Position numbers and translations under genes: made by a program
The notes under the pieces: model-generated
Told to the model about the DNA's origin: nothing
Seen by the model: the letters and a program-made list of their open reading frames with translations, nothing else
Databases searched by the model: none
Assembly (NCBI GenBank): GCA_021234155.1
Contig: JAJEKV010000006.1
Coordinates: 7,038,435 to 7,102,434 of the forward strand
Direction: 5' to 3'
Length of the DNA stretch: 64,000 nucleotides
Origin: Isoetes taiwanensis
Lineage: Eukaryota > Streptophyta > Lycopodiopsida > Isoetales > Isoetaceae
Part shown: positions 35,196 through 44,663 of the stretch, piece by piece
Position numbering within the stretch: the first letter of the stretch is position 1
How the letters are laid out: every line of letters begins with the position of its first letter

Positions 35196-38100
35196 TTAAT
35201 CTACACAAATCGACATGCCTGAGCCGATTTCTTCGGAGATGACCTTGCCATCCCATTGCTCCATAAACTGTGGGTACTGCTTTAATAGATCTTTCTTGAG
35301 TACCCACGTCGCGTCTTCCACCGGCAAGGATTTCCACTTGACCAAGTATTGGAGAAACTCTGATCTCCTTGTTTTCTTGAAGGCTTTATCAAGAATCAAT
35401 TCTGGAACTATTTCCAGCTGCTCCTCCGTCATTTCCAACAACGTTGGAGTATCCAAGACTTCGTCTGGATTTGGAGTATGCTTCTTCAATGAGCTCACGT
35501 GGAAGACTTTATGAATCTTTAGGTGTGCTGGCAAGTCTAACTTGTAGGATTGATTACCTACTCTCTGGGTCCAGCCCACCTTGGAGCAAGCTTCTTACAA
35601 TTTCCGATGTGGAGCTTCGCCTGCTTCACCTTGATCTTGAGCCATACGTCGTCGCCAACTTGGAACTCTCTGACTGTTCGATGCTTGTCGGCGATGCTCT
35701 TTTGTCGACTCCTTGCTGCCAGAAGATATCCTCGAACTTCTTCCACCAGCTGCTGCATGTCGGCCAACATTTGCTGCGAAACCTCTACTTTTGACACGGG
35801 ATTGTGCCAAGTGTCTGGAATTAGGCATTGGTAGCCGTAGTTGATCATAAACGGCGACATTTGGGATGATTCCTGCTTGATGCTATTATACGCAAACTCC
35901 ACCAAGTGAATAAATTCTTCCCACATACCTTGCTTGTTCCAGACATAGTTTCGTAGCATATCCTCCAAAATCCTGTTGGTTCGCTCCGTTTGGCCATCCG
36001 TCTGGGGATGATAGGCCGTGCTCATGGATAGCTTCGTCTGAATTGTCGCAAAGAGGTCTTGCCAAAAGGCACTCATGAACTTCGGATCCCTGTCGGAGAT
36101 AATCTCCCTTGGCATGCCATGAAGCCTGAAGATTTCTTTGGTGAAGAGCTTCGCTGTATCCATAGCGGTGTCTGTGGTCCTGCAAGGCACAAAATGTGCC
36201 ATCTTCGACAGCTTGTCGACCACTACCATCAGAGCATCCTTCCCTCTTACAGTCCTTGGGAGTCTTGTTATGAAGTCCATGCTGATCACCTCCCACTTAG
36301 CGTTTGGCACCGCTAATGGCTCCAATGCCCCTGGAATTTGAAGCTGCTCTGCCTTCGTCTGTTAGCATAGCTGACATTCCTTGATGTAGCGAGCTACCTG
36401 CTTCTTCATTCCTGGCCAATAATAGCTGCTGCGCACTTTGAAATATGTCTTCATGAATCCCGTATGGCCAGCTATTGGACTGTTGTGCGTGTCGTGGAGG
36501 ATCAATTTCCTTACACCTGATGATTCGGGCACGCACAACTTGTCTTTATAGTATAACAGGTTGCCTTCCTTCTTATAATGTTTGAAGGCTTCCCGCTCCT
36601 TATCTGTTCTAGCCTCCCTAGAGAGGCTTGCCCGTACTTCCTTGAAATCAATATCCAATGGCAATGTTTCCTCAATTTTCTTACCAAACTCACTCGAAAG
36701 AGTTGACATAGCATTACAATGCGTTCTCGTCCCGAATGGTCTCCTGGAGAGGGCATCTGCAACAATATTAAGCTTGCCGGGCTTATACACTATGTCAAAA
36801 TCATACTCCTCAAGGAATTCCATCCACCTCCTTTGCCTTAGGTTGAGGAGTGGTTGGGTGAAGATATATTGAAGGCTCTGGTGATCAGTATCCAACTGAA
36901 ACTTCCTCCCCAACAAATAATGCCTCCAAATCCTTAGCGCTCTGACAATGGCTAGCAACTCCTGATCATGAGTCGGGTAGCGCGTTTCTGCGTCGTTCAT
37001 CTTCCTGGAATCATACACTACCACACGCTCTTCCTGCATGAGCACTGCACCTGTGGCTATCTTACTCGCATCTGTCGCCACAAGCTTATCTTTCTCTGGG
37101 TCTGGCAGGGTTAAGACGGGGGCGATTGTCAAAGCTTCCTTCAACAATTCAAACCCTGCTTGGCCTTTCTTGTGCCAATGGTCTGCCCAATCTTTCATCT
37201 TTTCCGCCCTCGTCAAGTCTGTTAGCGGGGCCGCTATCTTAGCAAAGTTCTTCACGAACTTCCTGTAGTACCCTGCTAGGCCAAGGAAACTTCTGACCTC
37301 ATGCACATTCTTCGGTGCCGGCCACTGAATGACGGCTTCAATCTTGGCAGGATCCGTCGAGATTCCTTCTGTTGAGATCACATGACCCAGGTATTCCACC
37401 CTCTCCGTTGCGAAGTGGCACTTCGACAACTTGGCGTACCACTGGTGCCTCCTTAATTTCTCAAGCACTCTCCTTAGGTGTTGCACGTGTTCCTCCAGGG
37501 ATCTGCTATACACCAAAATGTCATCAAAGAATACTATCACAAAGGTGTCCAAGAACTCGCTGAAGATGTCGTTCATGAGCCTCATGAACGTTGCTGGGGC
37601 ATTCGATAAGCCAAAAGGCATTACCGTGAACTCATAGTGCCCATACCTGGTCCTGAAAGCCGTCTTATGAACGTCTTCTTCCTTTATTCTGATCTGGTGA
37701 TAGCCTAACCTTAGGTCGATTTTGGAGAAGACTTTTGTCCCTTGGAGCTGGTCCATCAAGTCATCTGATCTGGGGAGCGCATACTTATTTTTGATGGTGT
37801 GCTTGTTCAATTGCCTGTAATCTATGCACATCCTCAAGCTGCCATCCTTCTTCTTTACAAAAAGAATGGGTGCTCCAAACGGCGAGACGCTAGGTCTAAT
37901 GAAGCCTAGGTCGAGCAACTCCTGCAATTGCTTCTTTAGCTCCGTCAGCTCCTGCGTGGTCATTCTATATGGGGCTTTACTTGTCGGCTTCGTTCCTGGT
38001 TCGAGTGCTATCTCACACTCGACTCCCCTATAAGGAGGAAGCTACTTGATCTCATCTGGAAAGAGATCGTGGAACTCCGTGATCAACTTAGCTACTTGCT

Positions 38101-39979
38101 TGGGCAACTCGCTGAGCCCCTTATCTTCTTTACCTTCTTCTGATTCGGGCCCTTGGATCTCAAGCTTGAAGATATATGCTACCTGCTCACTCTTTATGCA
38201 CCTGAACAGCTGCTTACTAGACATGCACTGCATAATGGGAACAACTTCTTTACCTGTGATCTCTATGATCTTGCCATTGGGTGCTGTGAGGGTCACCTTG
38301 CGCTTTCCACAATCAATGAGGGCTCCTGCTGGACCAAGATATTCCATTCCAATGATCAAGTCATACTTGCCAATGCCCATTACCTCTGCCCCCATCTGGA
38401 TATTAATCCCTGGCAAGTCGATGTCGAAATTAATTCTCTTGCCTGCCGTCTGCCTTACTGCTCCACTTGCTAAGACGACGGGCCTTGGCTTCGACTTCAG
38501 TGGTTTCAACTTCAACATCTCAACTATTCTGGGGGATGCAAAGTTATGGCTACTTCCCGAGTCTATCAGGACTATGAAGGACTTGGTCTTGGCCTTCCCT
38601 ATTGTGGATATTACCTTATACTGGTTCTCTGCTTGTTCTGTGTCTATTGCGGTAAAGATATGACACTCACCCTGAATATAGTCGCGGGCTGCCTCGCCGT
38701 CGTCGTCAGACGGAGTGTCCCATCCACCCAACTCCGCTAGCGCTGCGCTCATGACGAAGGGGCAGTTCGATGTCCTATGGCCTGGCTGGAAACACCTGAA
38801 GCAAAGCTGCTTTTCTATGCACTCCTGCCTCTTTTCCTTGGGCATTGCCTGCAAAAAGGACCGCACTGCTTTGGAGTAGTTTGACCCTTCCTGCTTGTCC
38901 TTGAAGGACACCTGCTTCTTCTCCTGCTGCTTCCCCTGGTTGCCACTATATGGGGCTCTAGCTGGACCTGGGCTGGCTGCCCTAGGGCTATAACTCCCTG
39001 TTGCCTTGCCTTTATCCTGGTAATACTGCTGCCTCTGCCCGCTATTCTGAGGCCCCGTCCCTTGCAAGCTTATTGCCTTGGATTCTGCTTCTGATACTGT
39101 CTTAGGGTTTATTGCCCTTACAAACTTGCGGATCTCATCGTCTAGCCCTTCAATATAGTTCTCCACTGCATGCTTTTCACTCAACTTTGGCACATAAAGC
39201 CTTAGTCTCATGAATTCCTCTGTATATTTCTGGACTGATTTGTTTCCCTGTTGCAACCTGTAAAACTGCTGCATCATATTGGACTTGTGCTCTCTTGGGA
39301 CGTAATGGCGCTTGAAAGCTTTAGCAAACTTTCTGAACCGGCAAGCATTCCTGCTTAAGCCATGGGCCTTGGCATACCCTTTCTACCAAATGCGTGCTGC
39401 TCGCTTCAGGTTGGCTGTTGCCACCCTGCCTTTGTCCTTGTCCTTCATACCATAGGCGTTACCATACTCGCTCATCTCATCGAGCCAAGCCTCTGCCTCC
39501 ATGCCTGATCTGTTCTCGCCTGAGAATTGCTCGAGCTTCCTGGCCTTCCATACGTTTCCCAATGCTGAATCTACCTTCTTCTGGTAGTCGGAGGTCTTCG
39601 TCTCCTTGTGTCTGTCGTCCCTTCAGTCCTGCACTGGTTCAGCCTCTTCCTCGGAATCAGAGTCTGAGTCCGAGCTTGAGTCGGAGGATTCCGTGCTGGG
39701 GGACCTCCTTCTCTTGCTCCTCCTCTTGTCCTTTCCTGCTTTCCGAGCTGATGCTTGTGGCAACTGAGCGTTGCCCTCCGAACCAACTCCTGCTTGTGCG
39801 GCCAGGAAAGCCTTTATCTGCTCGAGGTCCGTCCTCACCTGTGACATTTCCTCCTCTGGGGTCATGGTGCCAAATGCCTCATACAGGCTCCTTGCCGGGT
39901 GCGGCCTAGGTGGACTCTGTTCTTCCCTATGGTTTCGCCGTTGTTGTTCTGCTGATCCTGTGCTTCTAGCTGCATGCAC
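35196..39979 (-). pseudogene. gag-pol: Chromovirus gag-pol, one frame with four nonsense codons
   Basis: Gag runs from 39,979 to about 38,700 and has a DS/E-rich N-terminus, a capsid part (SGMEAEAWLDEM, FMRLRLYVPKL) and the zinc knuckle CFRCFQPGHRTSNC. Protease has VLIDSGSSHNF. Reverse transcriptase has [10 protein letters not shown] and FFDDILVYS with both catalytic Asp. RNase H has ATDAS, DTDHQSL and ADALSRRP. Integrase has the HHCC finger, MDFITRLP, SDRDPKF and TAYHPQTDGQTERTN (DDE). A chromodomain with VKWKSLPVEDATWV lies at about 35,260-35,405. The frame is single from 39,979 to 35,558 apart from TGA at 39,623, TAG at 39,383, TAG at 38,042 and TAA at 36,362. A frameshift near 35,570 separates the integrase end from the chromodomain. 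These enzymes would copy and integrate the element in nuclear chromatin. This copy cannot make an intact polyprotein unless stops are suppressed. Confidence 0.92.
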
Positions 39980-40147
39980 AAGTAGGTCATGGCTATATGG
40001 TTAGTTTCATTTATTCTCTTGCATTATATATGTTCGTTGGTATAGTTGTGGAACAAAATACATCAACAAAACATGTAAAGTGCAAAAGAAATTATATTTA
40101 TATTATATAATATCTTAATACAAAAGCCCCCGGGATCAAGAGTCTAA

Positions 40148-41780
40148 CTATTCTTGAAATCGCCGGTAAGATGGGTTATCCTCGAGGAACTTCTTAACTT
40201 GGGCCGTTCCTACCGAGCATCCCAAGTTCCTGAGGACGTTGGTTGATGACCCGCCCTGCAAAGCTGTCACCAATTCCTCTACCCTGCGGTTGGAGGTGTA
40301 AGCTGCGGTTACTGCCAATCTTCCCTGCCGTCGGTAGGGCACGGCGAAGTCGAAAAGGTCCAGTGCCATCGCTCTCTTGACTAAGACAGCATAGTCGACA
40401 TTTGCAGCTATTCGAGCATGCCTGCCGAAGCCAGAGAGTGCAATGAGCATGAACACTCCTTCTTCGCCCCGGGGACTGAATTTGCGGTGTATCACCGCTA
40501 TTCTCCCATCCAGCAGCAGGGGCAGGTAGTACCTCAGCGACCTGTCATTGTGTGTTGCTGATGACTCTCCTCCTGCTTGGCCTCCAGGTCTGTGCCTTCC
40601 GGCATATTCATCGACCTCTACCTCAGTGATTTCTTGGTAGTCTCTAATTGTCGAGCCGACTCGCCTGATGTCGATTCCTGCTCCTCTTGCACGAGGTGGT
40701 GTCGACGAGCTCGGCATCAAAATGCTCGTGGTCTTGCCACGGATCCCCATCCGTTCCTGGATGGCCTGGAACTCCTCCTCAGATGGCAGTTCTCGAGCTT
40801 CCATTACTTGCCTTATGTTGGTGTAGGCTTGAATATCCGAAGTCGACTCCCCTGTATAGGTGTCGACTTCCCTCACTTGAAGCGGGAAGTCTGAAGCTCC
40901 CCGGACGATGAAGTCGTCTAAGTCTGGTTGCTGCCGTAGTTGGTGCAGCAACTCGTCAAGCCGGAACTCCCTCTCCTTGCATTCGGAGAGATTCTGGATA
41001 TCACTGAGGAGCAGATACTCCTCACCGTTGATGATGATGGGGGCTAGGCTTGTGATGCCTAGCCCAAATGGGGGAGCGACTCTGAGGGACTGCCGGCTCC
41101 GCTCGAAGTTGGTGATGAACAGATACCCCAGATCACACAGAATGCATACCCCGTTCGTGCTTCCTATCAAGCCAGCCCGTTCCACCTGCACTGGATAACC
41201 ACCATATATCTGAGGTGTTACCGTTCTGCTTGCCGCCGATCTTCCTCTGGGTCGAGCTCTGTGTACTCTTCCTCGTCCGATTCCTCTTCTCCTGCTCTTC
41301 CTTCCTACTCTTGCTGGTACTGCAAAAGCATCTGTTCTGCTGCGGAGGCTGCTATGGGGTCCACCTCCATGGGAGGAATAGAGGTTTCCCCCATTGGGTT
41401 CTCAGCACGGTGGGAAAGGAAAATGGCTAAAGCGGCGGTGTAGGAAAAATAAAATACTTGGTCCTGTCAACTGTCAGGACCATGTAATCTGACAAACTCT
41501 GTGCCTTATTGGTCAAGTACTTGGCAATGTTCGGAACATCACCCAAGGCTGCTTGAAGGGATGGGCGGGGAACAAAATAGCCTGTGCAAGGGGGTAGCTG
41601 CACTAGGGAGGGTCCTACCCTAGCTTGAAACTCGGCTAAAACTTGCCTATATGCTGGGGTTGCGTGCAGAGTGGCTTGGACATCTATCTCTTTCCTAAAG
41701 ACTCAGAAGATGTCATTGACATCCGCCTCGGCAGCATGGGCACTGGCGCTGTACCATCGCCTGAAGTCAGCAGTTGCCAT
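40148..41780 (-). pseudogene. Accessory ORF between H3-like gene and gag (unrecognised)
   Basis: The last 347 codons (41,191-40,148) are open and have no ATG at their start. On the minus strand an ATG at 41,780 lies 114 bp after a TATA box, and the frame downstream continues this protein with a TGA at about 41,705, a frameshift near 41,440 in a T-rich run, a TAG near 41,310 and a frameshift near 41,214. The N-terminal half has SLSDYMVLTVDRTK and an acidic segment (EEESDEEEYTELDPEED). The C-terminal half has INGEEYLLLSDI, RKFSPRGEEGVFMLIALSGF and LQGGSSTNVLRNLGCS. Related copies lie at 24,148-25,735 and 51,150-51,623. No signal peptide, membrane segment or envelope-like feature is seen. The conserved FSPRGEE block suggests a folded domain of unknown role. 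Family: none recognised. Confidence 0.7.
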
Positions 41781-41893
41781 GGATCTAAGGAAGATGAGAC
41801 TAACAAACGGATGCAAAAGCGCCTCAGGGAGCTGGAAAATCGCCTAAACTGTCAAGAGCAAACTTGTAGGGTGCTAAGTGAGAAATGGGGACC

Positions 41894-41901
41894 TATTTAT
41901 A
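41894..41901 (-). promoter_or_regulatory. TATA box of accessory ORF
   Basis: Minus-strand TATAAATA inside CTATAAATAGG, 114 bp upstream of the ATG at 41,780. The same CTATAAATAG core stands about 100 bp before the H3-like gene. Separate promoters for the two genes are inferred. Confidence 0.6.
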
Positions 41902-42093
41902 GAGAAGTGAAAAACCCTAATTTTTGGGTGACTTAGAAATTTACTGGGGTTGGGCAATTCTGACCTATTAGGAGGTGCAATTGAGAATTTGAAGGCTACT
42001 TTTGGGGTTTGAGCATGCTAAGATCAGCTAATGAACCTATTGCAACAAACTGGAGGTCATTTGGATATGGCATGGTGGAGAAAATGCTGAGAG

Positions 42094-42160
42094 GTCTCAC
42101 ACGTTGCGCCCAGACCGATAATGAACTTTTCATTTTCTGTCCTGGCGCGACGTGTGAGAC
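42094..42160. other. Hairpin 1 (67 bp)
   Basis: GTCTCACACGT at one end is the exact complement of ACGTGTGAGAC at the other. The arms continue with TGCGCC/GGCGCG and AATGAA/TTCATT pairing. It lies between the H3-like stop codon and the accessory TATA box. Confidence 0.9.
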
Positions 42161-42285
42161 ATTGACTCTAATTGGGTTAAACTTGTCCAATTTGCAGGGT
42201 CTAATTCTGCTAGACTCATCGAGTTAGGCAGAATTAACCCCTTATTTGGTCGATTTGGGGCAGTTTTGGGCAGTTTTGGGGCATG

Positions 42286-42352
42286 GTCTCACACGTTGCG
42301 CCCAGCCCGAAAATGAAAAGTTCATTTTCTGTCCTGGCGCGACGTGTGAGAC
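42286..42352. other. Hairpin 2 (67 bp)
   Basis: Same sequence and length as hairpin 1 apart from a few loop-side bases, 192 bp further on. The 11-bp outer stem is perfect. Confidence 0.9.
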
Positions 42353-42360
42353 ATCCTCTC

Positions 42361-42487
42361 AAATTTGCTCAAAGTGTCCATTTTAACTAAAACAAAAGCT
42401 AAAACTTACTAACTCAACTCAATTAAACAAGATTTGACATGTTACTTCCTCAAAAACTTTTTATATTAACAAAAATTTTCCTATTAT
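42361..42487 (-). other. H3-like gene 3' flank
   Basis: AT-rich 127 bp between the stop codon and hairpin 2. An AATAAA-type signal is not evident, so where the transcript ends is unknown. The hairpin pair beyond is a candidate 3'-processing or boundary structure. Confidence 0.3.
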
Positions 42488-43756
42488 TTACAAAATTTTA
42501 AGGGCGCTCTTCCTTGATATGGCTAGCACGATCATGTCTTGCCTCATGAGTGTGACCCTCTTCGCATGAACTGTGCAGGCCGTCGAATCTTCAAAATGCT
42601 GCACTAGTTTTTGCTCTGCTGCCTCCTGCAGGGCCAGCAACATCTCGTCGGTCACCCTCATATCCGTGTTGTACTCTTGGATGACCTCTCGGACTAGGCG
42701 GGCGAACGGTGCACGGGGGATCAAAAACCCGTAGCTACGCTGAAAATGCCTTATCTCCTTGAGGGCTCTCCTCTCAGTCTCCTTCCTGCCGGTTCTCTTC
42801 TTCCCTGGTGGCCTAGGAGGCTTGGGCTTCTGTGGTGGCGGCTTCAGAGTTTGGCTCTTCGTCCGGATGTCGCCGATAGTTCTCACCACATGCTCACGAT
42901 AATATCGTTTATGCGCCTCCCACTTCACCATGAAGGCGTTGTGCTCTCTTAGCTTCTTACGATAGACCTTGGCGGGGTCTATCACATCGCCCTCTCTTGT
43001 GTGGCGCGGTGCTTTGCTCCTATCCCCGTCGAGTGCGGTGGAAGCCTGCGCTGCTTTCGGGCTGCTCGGGTTAGATGCTTGCTTTGCTCCTCGGTGGGGT
43101 TTTGAAGAGCTTGCACCGCCCCGGTGTTGGGGGCCGAAGTCTTCGTCGGAATGTCGGAGGAGGGCCGGGGCTGGTCGGTGATGGTTCGTTGATGTGAAAC
43201 CCTTTACCCGCTTAACATTCACAAATTTCCTTTTGCCCACCTTCACGACCTTCGCCTTCCTCTTCTTCAGCTTCTGGGCTGCGTTTGACTCCTCCTCTTC
43301 CCTCTTTCTCTTCTTTTCCCGACGGCGCTCTTTGGCTTCATGCATCTTTATCCACGCCGCGAGCTCTTCCTCCTCAGCTGGCTCGAGCCTCGGCTCCCTC
43401 TGTTCCTCTCGCTCCTCGGCCCGATCTTGCTCTTCCTTCTTCTTCCTTTCCTCCTCGGCCCGATCTTGCTCTTCCTTCTTCTTCCTTTCCCCCTCCTCCA
43501 CTTCTTCGAGGATCTTCTGCATGACGTCCGGCTGCTCTTCGCCTATGACCTCAGTTCCCCCGTTGGAGTGTGCATCCTCCTCCACCTCTGTCCCACCCCC
43601 TTCTTGGCCGTTGATGTTGCTGGGGTGCTCCTCGGACAACTCTCCCTCGCTTTGACCTCCTTGCCGAGCGACGTGCTGCCGAAGCATCTCTTGGAGTAGG
43701 GCGCTGGGAGGAGTGACACCTGGAGGGACTCTAGCGGTCTGTTTCGTCCGGGCCAT
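42488..43756 (-). CDS. Retrotransposon-encoded histone H3-like fusion protein
   Basis: An intact 422-residue frame. Residues 2-9 are ARTKQTAR, identical to the mature H3 N-terminus; residue 10 (H3 K9) is Val. Residues 60-160 are Glu/Lys/Arg-rich, with a duplicated ERKKKEEQDRAEE-type unit and probable coiled coil. Residues 141-185 are very basic (nuclear-localisation-like). Residues 260-325 hold VYRKKLREHNAFMVKWEAHK and a KPPPQKPKPPRPP run. Residues 329-415 are an H3 fold: ALKEIRHFQRS (alpha N), LIPRAPFARLVREVI (alpha 1), YNTDMRV (loop 1, canonical length), LALQEAAEQKLVQHFED (alpha 2) and VHAKRVTLMRQD (loop 2 and alpha 3). The His, Arg and Asp used in the H3-H3' interface are kept. The ATG at 43,756 follows a TATA box by about 100 bp. 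Whether it enters nucleosomes is unknown. A host H3 gene is excluded by its length and by its place inside the chromovirus. Confidence 0.93.
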   Translation of the reverse strand: MARTKQTARVPPGVTPPSALLQEMLRQHVARQGGQSEGELSEEHPSNINGQEGGGTEVEEDAHSNGGTEVIGEEQPDVMQKILEEVEEGERKKKEEQDRAEEERKKKEEQDRAEEREEQREPRLEPAEEEELAAWIKMHEAKERRREKKRKREEEESNAAQKLKKRKAKVVKVGKRKFVNVKRVKGFTSTNHHRPAPALLRHSDEDFGPQHRGGASSSKPHRGAKQASNPSSPKAAQASTALDGDRSKAPRHTREGDVIDPAKVYRKKLREHNAFMVKWEAHKRYYREHVVRTIGDIRTKSQTLKPPPQKPKPPRPPGKKRTGRKETERRALKEIRHFQRSYGFLIPRAPFARLVREVIQEYNTDMRVTDEMLLALQEAAEQKLVQHFEDSTACTVHAKRVTLMRQDMIVLAISRKSALKIL

Positions 43757-43856
43757 ATTTGACGGTTCCTCGATCCGATGTCGGCGCCGAGAAATCGCCT
43801 TGGCAAGGGGGAGCGATTTTCTAAGGAAGAACGTGGAAATGAGGGGGTCCTAGGTC

Positions 43857-43864
43857 TATTTATA
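43857..43864 (-). promoter_or_regulatory. TATA box of H3-like gene
   Basis: Minus-strand TATAAATA within GTCTATAAATAGACC, 101 bp upstream of the start codon. It suggests transcription independent of the LTR promoter. Confidence 0.65.
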
Positions 43865-43954
43865 GACGGGCCATTTTAGGTCAAATTTCAAATTACCCTT
43901 TTGGGTCATCTAGAACACCTAAAACACCTAAATTTAAGCATTTCTAACCTCATG

Positions 43955-44021
43955 GTCTCACACATTGCGTCCAGACTGAAAATGAAAGTTTCATTTTTGG
44001 TCCTGGCGCGACGTGCGAGAC
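43955..44021. other. Hairpin 3 (67 bp)
   Basis: The most diverged of the four: GTCTCACACATTGCGTCCAG pairs with CCTGGCGCGACGTGCGAGAC. Two arm mismatches are present. It lies about 90 bp upstream of the H3-like TATA box. Confidence 0.85.
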
Positions 44022-44169
44022 GTGGTGGATTCTGATGCTAAATTTTATACTTTCTAAGCATGTTTTTCAGAATGTAACATACTAATTCTAGCTAATTCTT
44101 AGTTTAAAATTCGAATTACCATGTTATTTTTCTGAAATTCATGACTTTTCAAGGTGTTTTGGGCTTAAT

Positions 44170-44236
44170 GTCTCACACGTTGCGCCCAGCTCGAAAATGA
44201 GATTTTCATTATCTGTCCTGGCGCGACGTGTGAGAC
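44170..44236. other. Hairpin 4 (67 bp)
   Basis: GTCTCACACGT ... ACGTGTGAGAC with a perfect outer stem and the same TGCGCCCAG / CCTGGCGCG inner arms. With hairpin 3 it forms the upstream pair, 215 bp apart start to start. Confidence 0.9.
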
Positions 44237-44465
44237 CATCCTACTTTTTGAAGGTTTGGCTCACTAATTTTAATCTTTTTATGTTCTCATTCACTTAACT
44301 TGTTAATATGTAGCATAATAACAGGGGGTTTTCTTTGTGTTTTTGTACGCTTTTCACTAAGGTTTTCCTATGATTTCGTGATATATTCAAATGGATGTAC
44401 TAATGCGTACATCTAGAATGCACCATTTCTTAGCCATTGATTTTAGCCTTTCTTTTTTTTTCCAA

Positions 44466-44638
44466 TGGTCAACAACCAATGGCTCACAACAAAAGCCCTT
44501 TTTTTTGTGCGTGTGGTGCATAATGGTCAACAACTAATGGCTCACAACAAAAGCCCTTCTTTTGTGCGTGTGGTGCATAATGGTCAACAACCAATGGCTC
44601 ACAACAAAAGCCCTTTTTTTGTGTGTGTGGTGCATAAT
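44466..44638. repeat. Three 57-59-bp tandem repeats
   Basis: Units start with GGTCAACAAC at 44,466, 44,525 and 44,582 and contain ATGGCTCACAACAAAAGCCC and GTGTGGTGCATAAT. Under the inversion model for the 5' LTR this would be inverted host flank, not element sequence. Confidence 0.9.
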
Positions 44639-44663
44639 GGACACATCAACCTCTTTGCCTTGG

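Noticed and set aside
39394-39909. 171-codon plus-strand ORF over gag
   Set aside because: It is the antisense of conserved Gag coding sequence with no features of its own.
40148-41780. Accessory ORF as a retroviral envelope
   Set aside because: No signal peptide, transmembrane segment or cysteine pattern is seen, and it lies upstream of gag, not after pol.
43194-43699. Ser/Phe-rich plus-strand ORFs
   Set aside because: They are antisense to the Lys/Glu-rich linker of the H3-like gene.
42488-43756. The gene being an ordinary host histone H3 or CENH3
   Set aside because: It is three times too long, has a charged linker between tail and fold, and lies in conserved order with gag-pol. Loop 1 has canonical H3 length, and the tail is H3-like, not CENH3-like.
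42094-44236. Hairpins as a CRISPR array
   Set aside because: There are four copies in two widely separated pairs, with no regular spacers and no cas genes, in eukaryotic DNA.
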